Made by a program: the position numbers and the translations under genes. Shown piece by piece: positions 32,413 to 41,486 of a stretch of DNA of 64,000 bases; position 1 is the stretch's first letter; each line of letters begins with the position of its first letter. Under the pieces are notes generated by a model. It had not been told where the DNA came from. It saw nothing but the letters and a program-made list of their open reading frames with translations, and searched no databases. Source of the DNA: CAIMUS01 sp963708455 (GTDB lineage: Bacteria > Pseudomonadota > Gammaproteobacteria > Competibacterales > Competibacteraceae); contig CAVPSQ010000007.1 in NCBI GenBank assembly GCA_963708455.1, forward strand, positions 1-64,000, in the 5' to 3' direction.

Positions 32413-33912
32413 ATGACGACAATGGCCGACAGCCGGCGCGGCAGCGAAGAAATCCTTATCAATATGATGCCCCGGGAGACCCGGGTAGCGGTGGTGGAAA
32501 ACGGGGTTCTGCAGGAAGTCTTTATCGAACGGGAACGCAAGCGCGGCCTGGTCGGTAATATTTACCGCGGCCGGGCCTGCCGGGTACTGCCCGGCATGGA
32601 GGCGGCTTTCGTGGAAATCGGCCTGGAGCGCGCCGCCTTCCTGCATGCCTCGGATATCCGCAGCGAGCATTTTTCTGACGCCGACGCTGGCGATACCAGC
32701 CCCCATCTTATTCCCATCACCGAACTGGTGCGGGAAGGTCAGGAACTGGTCGTGCAGGTCATCAAAGATCCCATCGGCACCAAAGGCGCGCGCCTGACCA
32801 CCCATATCGCCCTGCCGTCGCGTTTCCTGGTGTTTCTTTCCAGCTCCGACGTCACCGGTGTGTCCATCAAAATCGACGACGAGCAGGAGCGTCAGCGGTT
32901 GAAGGAGGTGGTCAACGCCTTTCGGGCCGAGTTCGGCGGTGGCTATATCGTGCGCACCGCCGCCGAAGGTGCAGAGCCCTGGGCGCTGCGGGCGGACATG
33001 CAGTTTCTGCGGCGGCTGTGGGATTCGATCCAGGAGAAAATCCGGGAGGCTTACGACAGGGCCCCCATCTACGAGGATCTGCCGCTGGTATTGCGCATCC
33101 TGCGGGATTTCGTCAGTTCCAACGTGGAGAAGGTGCGCATCGATTCCCGCGAAGCCTGCGAGCGGATGTCGCAGTTCGCCGCCAAATTCGTGCCGGAGAT
33201 GCTGCCACGCATCGAATACTATCCGGGCGACCGGCCGATTTTCGATCTTTACAATATCGAAGACGAAATTCAGAAGGCGCTCGGCAAGAAAGTGCCGCTT
33301 AAATCCGGCGGCTATCTGATCATCGACCAGACCGAGGCGATGACCACGATCGATGTCAACACCGGCGCTTATGTAGGTCACCGCAACCTGGAAGAGACCA
33401 TTTTCAAAACCAATCTGGAAGCCGCCCAGGCCATCGCCCGGCAACTGTGCCTGCGCAATCTGGGCGGCATGATCATCCTGGACTTTATCGATATGTCCAG
33501 CTCCGAACACAAACAGGCCGTGCTCAAGGCCTTGGAGCGGCATCTGGCCAAGGATCGGGCCAAGAGCCATATCTGCGAAGTCTCGGCCCTGGGTCTGGTG
33601 GAAATGACCCGCAAGCGTATCCGCGAAAGCCTGGAGCATGTGCTGTGCGAACCCTGTCCGCTGTGCGACGGGCGCGGTTCCATCAAAACCACCGAAACGG
33701 TATGCTATGAAATATTTCGCGAGCTGCTGCGCGAAGCGCGACAGTACGAGGCGCGCAAGTTTCTGGTGCTGGCCTCGCAGGAAGTCGTCGATCGCATGCT
33801 GGACGAGGAATCCCCCAGCGTGGCCGAACTGGAAGCCTCCATCGGCGTGCCTATCAAGTTCCAGGCCGAGGCGCTGTACTCCAGGGAACAGTACGATGTC
33901 GTGTTGATGTAA
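32413..33912 (+). CDS. rng: Ribonuclease G
   Basis: 499 residues of the RNase E/G family without the long RNase E tail. The S1 domain is at about 40-130 (KRGLVGNIYRGRACRVLPGM), the catalytic aspartates are in TTIDVNTGAYVG and LGGMIILDFIDM, and the zinc-link cysteines in CEPCPLCDGRG (about 415-425). It trims 5' ends of 16S rRNA and decays mRNAs. MnmE lies 266 bases upstream with no supported gene between; yhdP follows, the usual order in gammaproteobacteria. Confidence 0.97.
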   Translation: MTTMADSRRGSEEILINMMPRETRVAVVENGVLQEVFIERERKRGLVGNIYRGRACRVLPGMEAAFVEIGLERAAFLHASDIRSEHFSDADAGDTSPHLIPITELVREGQELVVQVIKDPIGTKGARLTTHIALPSRFLVFLSSSDVTGVSIKIDDEQERQRLKEVVNAFRAEFGGGYIVRTAAEGAEPWALRADMQFLRRLWDSIQEKIREAYDRAPIYEDLPLVLRILRDFVSSNVEKVRIDSREACERMSQFAAKFVPEMLPRIEYYPGDRPIFDLYNIEDEIQKALGKKVPLKSGGYLIIDQTEAMTTIDVNTGAYVGHRNLEETIFKTNLEAAQAIARQLCLRNLGGMIILDFIDMSSSEHKQAVLKALERHLAKDRAKSHICEVSALGLVEMTRKRIRESLEHVLCEPCPLCDGRGSIKTTETVCYEIFRELLREARQYEARKFLVLASQEVVDRMLDEESPSVAELEASIGVPIKFQAEALYSREQYDVVLM

Positions 33913-33973
33913 CGATCGCTAAGTCTTGCAACCGCGCGCCGGCGACCCACGCCCGTGTGCTGTGGTTATCTAG

Positions 33974-36900
33974 ATGAAAGTCATTCTGACCGCCACCTAT
34001 CATTGCAGCCGCTGGACGCTGCGCCTGATCCTGCTGGCGCTGCTGCTGGCGGCGCTGGCGTTGCTTATCGGGCGGGTGCTGACGACTCGCCTGCCGGCCT
34101 ATCAGGACGAGATAGCGCGACTGCTGAGCGAATCCATCGGCGCGCCGGTGCAGATCCAGGCCATGCAGGTCAGTTGGCGGGGCTGGACGCCGACGTTGCG
34201 CCTGGAAGGTCTGCGCATCGAACAGCCCGGCGGCCGCGCTGTACAGGTCGAGCTGCGCCAGGGATGGGCTAGCTTGAATCTGTTCGACTCCCTGCTGAAC
34301 CGCCGCTGGGTATTGCGGCATATCCGTCTGGAAGGCGTACGTCTGGTGCAGCAGAGCAACACCGCTGCAACCGGCGATCTGTCGACCCGGCTGCAGGAGC
34401 TGACCTGGCTGTTCAACATTCCTTCGCTGGATGCGGTATTCACGGAGTGGCATCTGGAGATGGGCGCCGCCGCCCCACTGATTTTCCACGATCTGCGTCT
34501 CAGCCTGCGGAACCACAAGGGCGCGCGGCGACTGGATGCAGCGCTGCAACTCCCCGCAGAACTGGGAGAGCGCCTGCAGGCGATGGTGGAATGGCGTGGC
34601 GACAACGCCAACCCGGCTGCCTGGAACGCCACTTTCTATGTACGCGGCGACGCCTTGCAGTGGGCCGACTGGCCGGTGGCGTTCAAACCGGCCGCCGGCC
34701 GGATAAGCCTTGTGGAGCTGTGGGGCGATTGGCGGGACGGGACTTTGCAGACGCTGCGCGGTACCGCTTCCCTGGACGCGCTGGCCGCTCCCGAACTGCC
34801 CAATGGCGGCGGGCTGCGCCAACTGCTGGCGGCACTGCCGGTGGTCGGCACCACCTTCAACTGGCAACGCGATGCGCAAGGCTGGCAGCTGCACAGCGAC
34901 TGGACCGGCAGCGACTCCGGGGGCAAGACGGTGTTCGCCAGCAAGCTGGATCTCAGCCTGCTGGCGACTCCCGCAGATGGCACGGTGCCGCGTCTGGAGG
35001 TCCGCTGCCGTGATCTGCGCGGCCAGGATCTGGCCGACCTGGCGGCCCCCTGGCTGGAGGCGAACGCGGGCAGGCTGCTACTGGAGTCTGAATCCCCAGG
35101 GTCAGTTGCCGGAACTGCTGGTACGCCTGCCGCTGGCCGACCCGGCGGCTTTCCCGCCGCGCTTCGCCGCTGCCGGCGGCTATGCGCTGGCTGCCCGCTT
35201 CCAGCAGTTGAGTACGCACCCGGCACAGAATATCCCCGGCGTTCAGGGACTGGCGGGCAGACTGGTGGTGGATGGCGACAGCGGCCGCCTGGATCTGGCG
35301 GGCAGCGGCCTGCGGCTGGAGGCGCCGTGGCTACGTGCGCCGCTGGATTTCACCGCGCTGCGGGGGCCGTTGCAGTGGCGGCGTTCCCAGGCCGGGCTGC
35401 TGCTGAATTCGGCCGGCATCGATCTGGCCAGGGATACGCTGGCTGTTCACCTGCAAGGCGCAGCCACGCTGTTCGACGACGGCTCCAGCCCGCTGCTGGA
35501 CCTGAAACTAAGCCTGAAGAATATAGACTTCGGCCAGATTCGGCAGCTCGTGCCGGCGCCCAGCCTCCATCCCTCTCTGGTCAAATGGCTGGATCGCGCT
35601 CTGGTAAGCGGTCGTGTGCCGACGAGCGAATTGACGCTGCGCGGTCGCCCGGCGGAATTCCCCTTCGATAAAGACCAGGGCCTGTTCGAGGCGCGCGTGC
35701 AACTGAGCGACGCCACCCTCGATTACGATCCTGTCTGGCCCCGCCTGGAGGCATTGAATGCCCAATTGCTGCTGCGTAACCGCGTGTTTCGGGTCGAGAC
35801 CGCCACCGCCAGGATGCTCGGCGCGGAGGTGCCGCGCCTGCAGGCCAAAATCACCGACATCACACAACAACCCGTGCTGGAATTGGAGGGACATGGCAAA
35901 GGTTCCGGCACCACGCTGCTACGCCTGCTGCGGGAAACCCCGGCAGGCCGCAAAGCTGGTCCCTACCTGAAAGACATGCAGTTAACGGGCGACACTACGA
36001 TGGATCTCGCCATGCAGATTCCACTCGATCCCCGTCCGAACACCTGGCAGGGCGTGGTGTACTGCGACGGCAACGAACTGAAAATGTCCGACTGGGGCCT
36101 GGAATTGCAACGCATCCAGGGCAAGCTGAGTTTTACCGACCAAAGTCTGACGGCCAGCGATATCCGCCTGGTGCTGCGCGGCGAAGCGGCGCGGCTGGAT
36201 ATCGACACCAACTCGCAGGGTGGGGGGACGCAGTTCCGGTTGCGCGGCCAGGCCGGGGTGCGCAACCTGGGCGCTAACGCTGCTACGCTGCTGGCCCCGT
36301 ATGCCGAGGGACGCAGCCGCTGGGAGGCGGTGCTCGGACTGACCGCCGACCGGCCTGATGAACTTTCCCTGGAGCTGGCGTCCGATCTGGTGGGCACCGC
36401 CCTCAAGCTGCCCGCTCCCCTCGACAAACCGGCCGCCGTCCCCAGAGCCTTGCGGCTGCGCGCCCGTTTGGATCGCAAGACCGCTAATTTGCAGGTCCGG
36501 ATCGAGTACCAACCAGCGGTCCGGGGGCTACTGCAAATTCTCGATTTTCCGGCCCGTCCCCGCTTCGACCGTGGCGAACTGCGTATCGACAGCGGCGAGG
36601 CGCGTCTGCCGCAAAGCGCCGGCCTGAGTGTGATCGCCCATCTGCAGCGTCTGGATTTGTCTGCTCCGCAGCAGGGCGACACGGCTATGCCGGGGTTGCC
36701 GGACTGGCTGACTATGCTCCAGATCCAGGTCGACCAGTTGCTGGTCGCTGGACAGACCTTTGCACGCCTATCCCTGGAGGCGCAGCAGCGCCGTAAAGTA
36801 TTGAGCGTGGAGCTGGACAGTCCGACTCTTGCCGGCAGTCTGAACATCCCGGGTGCGCCAAGCCCGGCGCAACCGGTGGACATCCGCCTGCGCAGGCTGG

Positions 36901-37841
36901 CCCTGAACAGCGGCAATGACGAGCACCATTCGCAGGACAACGGGTACGACCCACGCTCGCTGCCGCCGCTACGGCTGACGGTGGAGGACCTGTTGCTGAA
37001 CGGCAATTCCGTAGGCAATCTGCAAGTGAACGCCAGTCCCCAGGCAAACGGTTTACGGCTGGACAAACTGCAATTGCGCTCCAATCTGCACCAGTTCAAC
37101 GCCAGCGGCGACTGGCTGAAAACGGCTGGCGGGAATTTATCCCGCCTGCAGGCCAGCCTGAAGAGCAGCGATCTGGGCAAGACCTTACAGACTTTCGGCT
37201 ATCGGGCCGCGCTGCAAGGCGGCCAGGCGGAGGCCGAACTGAAAGTCAGTTGGCCGGCTGCCCTGCCGGCCTTCTCTCCCGAGCTGTTGCAAGGCGCTCT
37301 GGAACTGCGCATCCGTAACGGTCAGTTGCCGGAGGTGGAGCCCGGCGTCGGCAGGCTGATGGGATTGGTCAACCTGTTCAGCCTGGTGCGCCGGTTGCGC
37401 CTGGATTTCAGTGATCTGTTCGGGGAGGGTCTGAGTTTCGACAGTATCGACGGCAAATTCCGGTTTGCCAGCGGGCGGGCCGATACCGATATGGACATCC
37501 AGATACCGTCGGGCCGCATTCAGATGGAGGGTCAGGTCAATTTCAAGAACCGCACCTACCAGCAGACCGCCAGGGTGATACCGCAACTCAGTACCTCGCT
37601 GGCCATCGCCGGCACGCTGGCCGGCGGTCCGGTGATCGGCGCCGTGGCCTTCATGGCTGGACAAGTCCTCAAGCCGGGACTCGATCAGATCCTGCGGCTG
37701 CAATACTCGATCACCGGCTCCTGGGATAATCCCACCATCGCGCCGTTGAACCCCGCCAGCGGGACTGCGCCTGCCAACCGCGATGCGGTGGACAATCCGC
37801 CCGTCCCTACGAGCGACCGACCACTGCTACACGATCGCTGA
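33974..37841 (+). pseudogene. yhdP: YhdP, AsmA-like protein, one frameshift
   Basis: Two overlapping frames form one protein of about 1,288 residues, the normal YhdP size. It has an N-terminal membrane anchor (LRLILLALLLAALALLIGRV) and a long repeated beta-rich body as in AsmA-like lipid-transfer proteins between inner and outer membrane; the DUF3971 and AsmA C-terminal regions are recognisable (GELRIDSGEARLPQ; FSLVRRLRLDFSDLFGEGL). The first frame runs to about 35087 (LEANAGRLLLES), the second from there (LNPQGQLPELLVRLPL). Only one base needs removing near 35087, so a sequencing error is as likely as real inactivation. Confidence 0.88.
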
Positions 37842-37901
37842 GTATTGCATTATGATGATCCTGCAATCGCAACCGGCCTTGAGTGTGGAGGAGAAGTCAG
37901 C

Positions 37902-39320
37902 ATGACGACAAGCTATCAGGCGGGCGTCAAAGCCTATCGCGAAACGTATTGGACGCCCGATTACGTTCCTGGGGACAGCGACATCCTGGCCTGTTTCAAG
38001 GTGACCCCCCAGCCCGGCGTTCCGCGCGAGGAAGCCGCCGCCGCGGTGGCTGCCGAATCCTCCACCGGCACCTGGACCACGGTCTGGACCGATTTGTTGA
38101 CCGACCTGGAGTATTACAAGGGACGCGCCTATCGCATCGAGGACGTGCCCGGCGACAGCGACTGCTTTTATGCCTTCATCGCCTATCCCATCGATCTGTT
38201 CGAGGAGGGCTCAATAGTCAACGTGCTCACTTCGTTAGTCGGCAATGTGTTCGGTTTCAAGGCCTTGCGCCATCTGCGGCTGGAGGATGTGCGCTTCCCG
38301 CTTGCCTATGTGATCACCTGCGGGGGTCCGCCGGCCGGCCTGCAGGTGGAGCGCGACCGGTTGCACAAATACGGCCGGTCGCTGTTGGGTTGCACCATCA
38401 AGCCCAAACTGGGCCTGTCCGCCAAAAATTACGGCCGCGCCGTCTACGAGTGCCTGCGTGGCGGTCTGGACTTCACCAAGGATGACGAGAACGTCAACTC
38501 TCAGCCTTTCCTGCGCTGGCGGGAACGGTTTGTCTATGTCATGGAGGCGGTGCGCAAAGCGGAGGCCGAAACTGGCGAGCGCAAAGGGCACTATCTGAAC
38601 GTGACCGCGCCGACGCCGGAGGCGATGTACGAGCGGGCCGAATTCGCCCGGGAACTGGGGTCGCCCATTATCATGCACGATTTTCTGACCGGCGGCTTCT
38701 GTGCCAACACCGGTCTGGCCAACTGGTGCCGGCGCAACGGCATGTTGCTGCACATCCACCGGGCCATGCACGCAGTGCTCGACAGGCATCCCCGGCACGG
38801 CATTCACTTTCGCGTGCTCGCCAAGACGCTGCGCCTGTCCGGCGGCGACCATCTGCACGCCGGGACCGTGGTCGGTAAACTGGAAGGCGACCGCCAGGCG
38901 ACCCTGGGCTGGATCGACATCATGCGCCAACGCTCCGTTCAGGAAGATCGTAGCCGGGGCCTGTTCTTCGCCCAGGACTGGGGCGCTATGCCCGGTTTGT
39001 TTCCGGTGGCCTCTGGCGGTATTCACGTCTGGCATATGCCGGCGCTGGTCGCCCTGTTCGGCGATGACGCGGTGTTCCAGTTCGGCGGCGGCACCCTGGG
39101 CCATCCCTGGGGCAACGCCGCCGGCGCGGCGGCCAATCGGGTGGCGCTGGAAGCCTGCGTGCTGGCTCGCAACGAGGGCCGCCAGTTGGAAAAAGAAGGC
39201 GGCGCTATTCTGCGGGCGGCAGCCGCCCACAGCCCGGCGCTGGCAGCGGCGATGGAGACCTGGAAAGAGATCAAATTCGACTTCGACGTGGTGGACAAGC
39301 TGGACGTGGTCCGGTCTTGA
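37902..39320 (+). CDS. cbbL: RuBisCO large subunit, form IA
   Basis: 472 residues from ATG 37902, with GGAGGAGAAG upstream; the longer frame from 37845 is not family sequence. It catalyses carboxylation of ribulose-1,5-bisphosphate. Active-site segments: TIKPKLGLSAKNYG (catalytic Lys), GGLDFTKDDENVNSQPF (carbamylated Lys plus Asp and Glu for Mg), HIHRAMHAV, loop 6 GTVVGKLEGD, and GGTLGHPWGNAAG. The N-terminus (GVKAYRETYWTPDYVPGDSD) is of the green-like form IA type of sulfur and purple gammaproteobacteria. The stop-to-start distance from yhdP is only 60 bases, so the promoter must be there or inside yhdP. Confidence 0.98.
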   Translation: MTTSYQAGVKAYRETYWTPDYVPGDSDILACFKVTPQPGVPREEAAAAVAAESSTGTWTTVWTDLLTDLEYYKGRAYRIEDVPGDSDCFYAFIAYPIDLFEEGSIVNVLTSLVGNVFGFKALRHLRLEDVRFPLAYVITCGGPPAGLQVERDRLHKYGRSLLGCTIKPKLGLSAKNYGRAVYECLRGGLDFTKDDENVNSQPFLRWRERFVYVMEAVRKAEAETGERKGHYLNVTAPTPEAMYERAEFARELGSPIIMHDFLTGGFCANTGLANWCRRNGMLLHIHRAMHAVLDRHPRHGIHFRVLAKTLRLSGGDHLHAGTVVGKLEGDRQATLGWIDIMRQRSVQEDRSRGLFFAQDWGAMPGLFPVASGGIHVWHMPALVALFGDDAVFQFGGGTLGHPWGNAAGAAANRVALEACVLARNEGRQLEKEGGAILRAAAAHSPALAAAMETWKEIKFDFDVVDKLDVVRS

Positions 39321-39355
39321 ATCGGTTCGCATAACCCTCAACGCGGGAATCGCTG

Positions 39356-39715
39356 ATGAACGACGTGCCGGATTATCCCTCCCGGTTATTCGACCCGGCT
39401 AGCCGCCGGTGCGAGACCTTCTCCTATCTGCCGCCGTTGAGCGCAGAGCAGATCCGCCGCCAGGTGCGGTATATCGTCAGCCAGGGCTGGAACCCGGCCA
39501 TCGAGCATAACGAGCCGGAGCATGCCCTGGATTGCTATTGGTCTATGTGGCAACTGCCGCTGTTCGGCGAGACTGATGTAGAGCGGATTCTGGCCGAGGC
39601 CGACGCCTGCCGTCAGGCCTATCCCACCCACCACGTGCGCCTGATCGGCTATGACCATCGGGCTCAGTGCCAGGGAACGGCGATGGTGATTTATCGGGCA
39701 CCGGTCAAGGCGTAG
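39356..39715 (+). CDS. cbbS: RuBisCO small subunit, form IA
   Basis: 119 residues, 35 bases after cbbL. ETFSYLPPLSAEQIRRQVRY, GWNPAIEHNEPEHAL and YWSMWQLPLFGETD are the small-subunit core; VRLIGYDHRAQCQG is near the C-terminus. It completes the L8S8 enzyme. No cbbQ/cbbO activase genes, carboxysome genes or CbbR regulator appear within the window. Confidence 0.97.
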   Translation: MNDVPDYPSRLFDPASRRCETFSYLPPLSAEQIRRQVRYIVSQGWNPAIEHNEPEHALDCYWSMWQLPLFGETDVERILAEADACRQAYPTHHVRLIGYDHRAQCQGTAMVIYRAPVKA

Positions 39716-39736
39716 GCGGGCAGCGGCCGCCTGTTT
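39714..39736 (+). terminator. Hairpin at the cbbS stop codon
   Basis: AGGCGG (39714-39719, starting in the TAG stop) pairs with CCGCCT (39727-39732), followed by GTTT. Short stem and weak U tract, so only a candidate. Confidence 0.3.
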
Positions 39737-40001
39737 CCGCCGGATACGAATCATCCGCCACGTAGAACACCCGGACCTTGATCATTGTTTAAAAATCAAT
39801 GACTTACAAAAACAGCGTAAAAACCGCTAAATTTAATAAAATCAATAGCTTATGTTCAGCACCGCCTGCTTGAGAACCGCAAAGGGCCAAAATCGAGCTA
39901 GACTAATACGCTGCGGTACCTGCACTATGGCTGCAAGCTACGCTGAACCGCTGGCATTGCAGCAGTCAATCCATAACGTTCGAACCCGAAGGAGGATCCT
40001 G

Positions 40002-40802
40002 ATGGCACAATCCATACCCGTTATCGAAGGTTCGCTCACTGGACCCCGGGTGCGCATTATCACCACCGAGCATCCCTGGCATTGGCTGGAGGCCGGCTGG
40101 CGGGACATGGTGAAAACGCCCCTGGCCAGTTTTTTCTATGGCACCGTGTTCGTCGTCATGGGATATTTTCTAACCCATTTCATTGCAGAGAGATTCCATC
40201 TGTCGCTGGCCCTGACCGCCGGCTTCCTGCTGGTCGGTCCGTTTCTGGCGACCGGTCTGTACGACCTCAGCCGCCGTATCGAACGCGGCGAGCCGCCATC
40301 CCTGGGCGCGTCCATGCTGGCCTGGCGCAGCAATCTAATGGCTTTTCTGCTGTTCGGCATCGCCATCGGACTGGTGTTGATTGTCTGGGCACGACTGTCG
40401 GCGGTGCTGTTCGGGGCCTTTTTTCTGAGCGACAACCCCACTGTGGACCCCGAAGCCGCGCATATTTTCTTTTCCGGCGACGGACTGCGCTTTCTGCTGG
40501 TGTTTACCGTGGTCGGCGCGATTCTGGCCGGGGTGGTGTTCGCCATCAGCGTGGTATCGATTCCGATGCTGCTGGATCGCCCGATCGATGTCATCACGGC
40601 GGTGGTCACCAGCATCACGGCGGTACGGGTCAATCCGGGTCCCATGTTCTTGTGGGCGGCTTTGATCGTGTTGTTCACTGGAGTGGGCCTGATACCGCTG
40701 CCCTTTATCAACCTGTCCCTGGGGCTGTTGATCACCATGCCTCTGATCGGTCACGCCACCTGGTACGCTTACCGGGATCTGGTGGAACCGGAAAAAGCCT
40801 GA
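40002..40802 (+). CDS. DUF2189 integral membrane protein
   Basis: 266 residues from ATG 40002, preceded by AAGGAGG at a seven-base spacing; the open frame to 39852 is not needed. It has about six hydrophobic helices (FFYGTVFVVMGYFLTHFI, TAGFLLVGPFLATGLYDLS, LMAFLLFGIAIGLVLIVWA and others) and the DUF2189 pattern GLYDLSRRIERGEPP. Function is unknown in the family. About 280 bases of AT-rich sequence with a small palindrome (TCATTG...CAATGA, 39782-39802) separate it from cbbS and probably contain its promoter. It converges with nth. Confidence 0.85.
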   Translation: MAQSIPVIEGSLTGPRVRIITTEHPWHWLEAGWRDMVKTPLASFFYGTVFVVMGYFLTHFIAERFHLSLALTAGFLLVGPFLATGLYDLSRRIERGEPPSLGASMLAWRSNLMAFLLFGIAIGLVLIVWARLSAVLFGAFFLSDNPTVDPEAAHIFFSGDGLRFLLVFTVVGAILAGVVFAISVVSIPMLLDRPIDVITAVVTSITAVRVNPGPMFLWAALIVLFTGVGLIPLPFINLSLGLLITMPLIGHATWYAYRDLVEPEKA

Positions 40803-40808
40803 GCCGTG

Positions 40809-41447
40809 TTACTCCGCCTCGCTCTTAGCGGGATAGTCGCATAGGTCGCGGATCGCGCAGGCCCCGCAACGCGGCCTGCGGGCAGTGCAGACGTAGCGGC
40901 CGTGCAGCACCAGCCAGTGATGGGCGTGTTGCCGGAACTCCTCCGGCGTCACCTCGAGCAGGGTGCGCTCGACCGCCGTAACGGTCTTGCCCGAGGCCAG
41001 GCCGGTGCGATTGGCAACCCGGAAAATGTGCGTATCCACGGCGATGGTGGGTTCTCCGAAAGCGGTGTTGAGAATGACATTAGCGGTTTTACGACCCACC
41101 CCGGGCAACGCTTCCAACGCTGCCCGGTCGCGCGGCACCTGACCGTTATGGCGCTCCAGTAACAGGGCGCAGGTCTTGATGATATTCGCCGCCTTGCTGT
41201 TGTATAAGCCGATACTCTTGATATAGCTTTTCAAACCCTGTTCACCCAGGGCGAGCAGCGCTGCCGGGGTAGGGGCTACGGCAAACAGACGGGCGGTCGC
41301 CTGGTTGACGCTTTTGTCGGTGGCCTGCGCCGAGAGTATCACGGCGATCAGCAGCTCAAAGGGGTTGGCGTGTTGCAGTTCCGTGGTCGGCTGCGGCAGG
41401 GCAGCCTGCAAACGGGCGAAAATTTCCCGACAGGTGCATGGATTCAT
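40809..41447 (-). CDS. nth: Endonuclease III
   Basis: 212 residues. DNA glycosylase/AP lyase that removes oxidised pyrimidines. The helix-hairpin-helix with catalytic Lys is LPGVGRKTANVIL (about 114-126), the catalytic Asp is in VDTHIFRVANR (about 138), and the [4Fe-4S] cysteines follow as CTARRPRCGACAIRDLC (about 187-203). Length and motifs are standard. It converges with the DUF2189 gene six bases away. Confidence 0.97.
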   Translation of the reverse strand: MNPCTCREIFARLQAALPQPTTELQHANPFELLIAVILSAQATDKSVNQATARLFAVAPTPAALLALGEQGLKSYIKSIGLYNSKAANIIKTCALLLERHNGQVPRDRAALEALPGVGRKTANVILNTAFGEPTIAVDTHIFRVANRTGLASGKTVTAVERTLLEVTPEEFRQHAHHWLVLHGRYVCTARRPRCGACAIRDLCDYPAKSEAE

Positions 41448-41486
41448 GGGCTGTTGGATTCAGACAACCGGCTGGTGCAGACAGGT

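Noticed and set aside
38235..39341. Open frame of 368 codons opposite cbbL
   Set aside because: Antisense shadow of RuBisCO large subunit; low-complexity composition.
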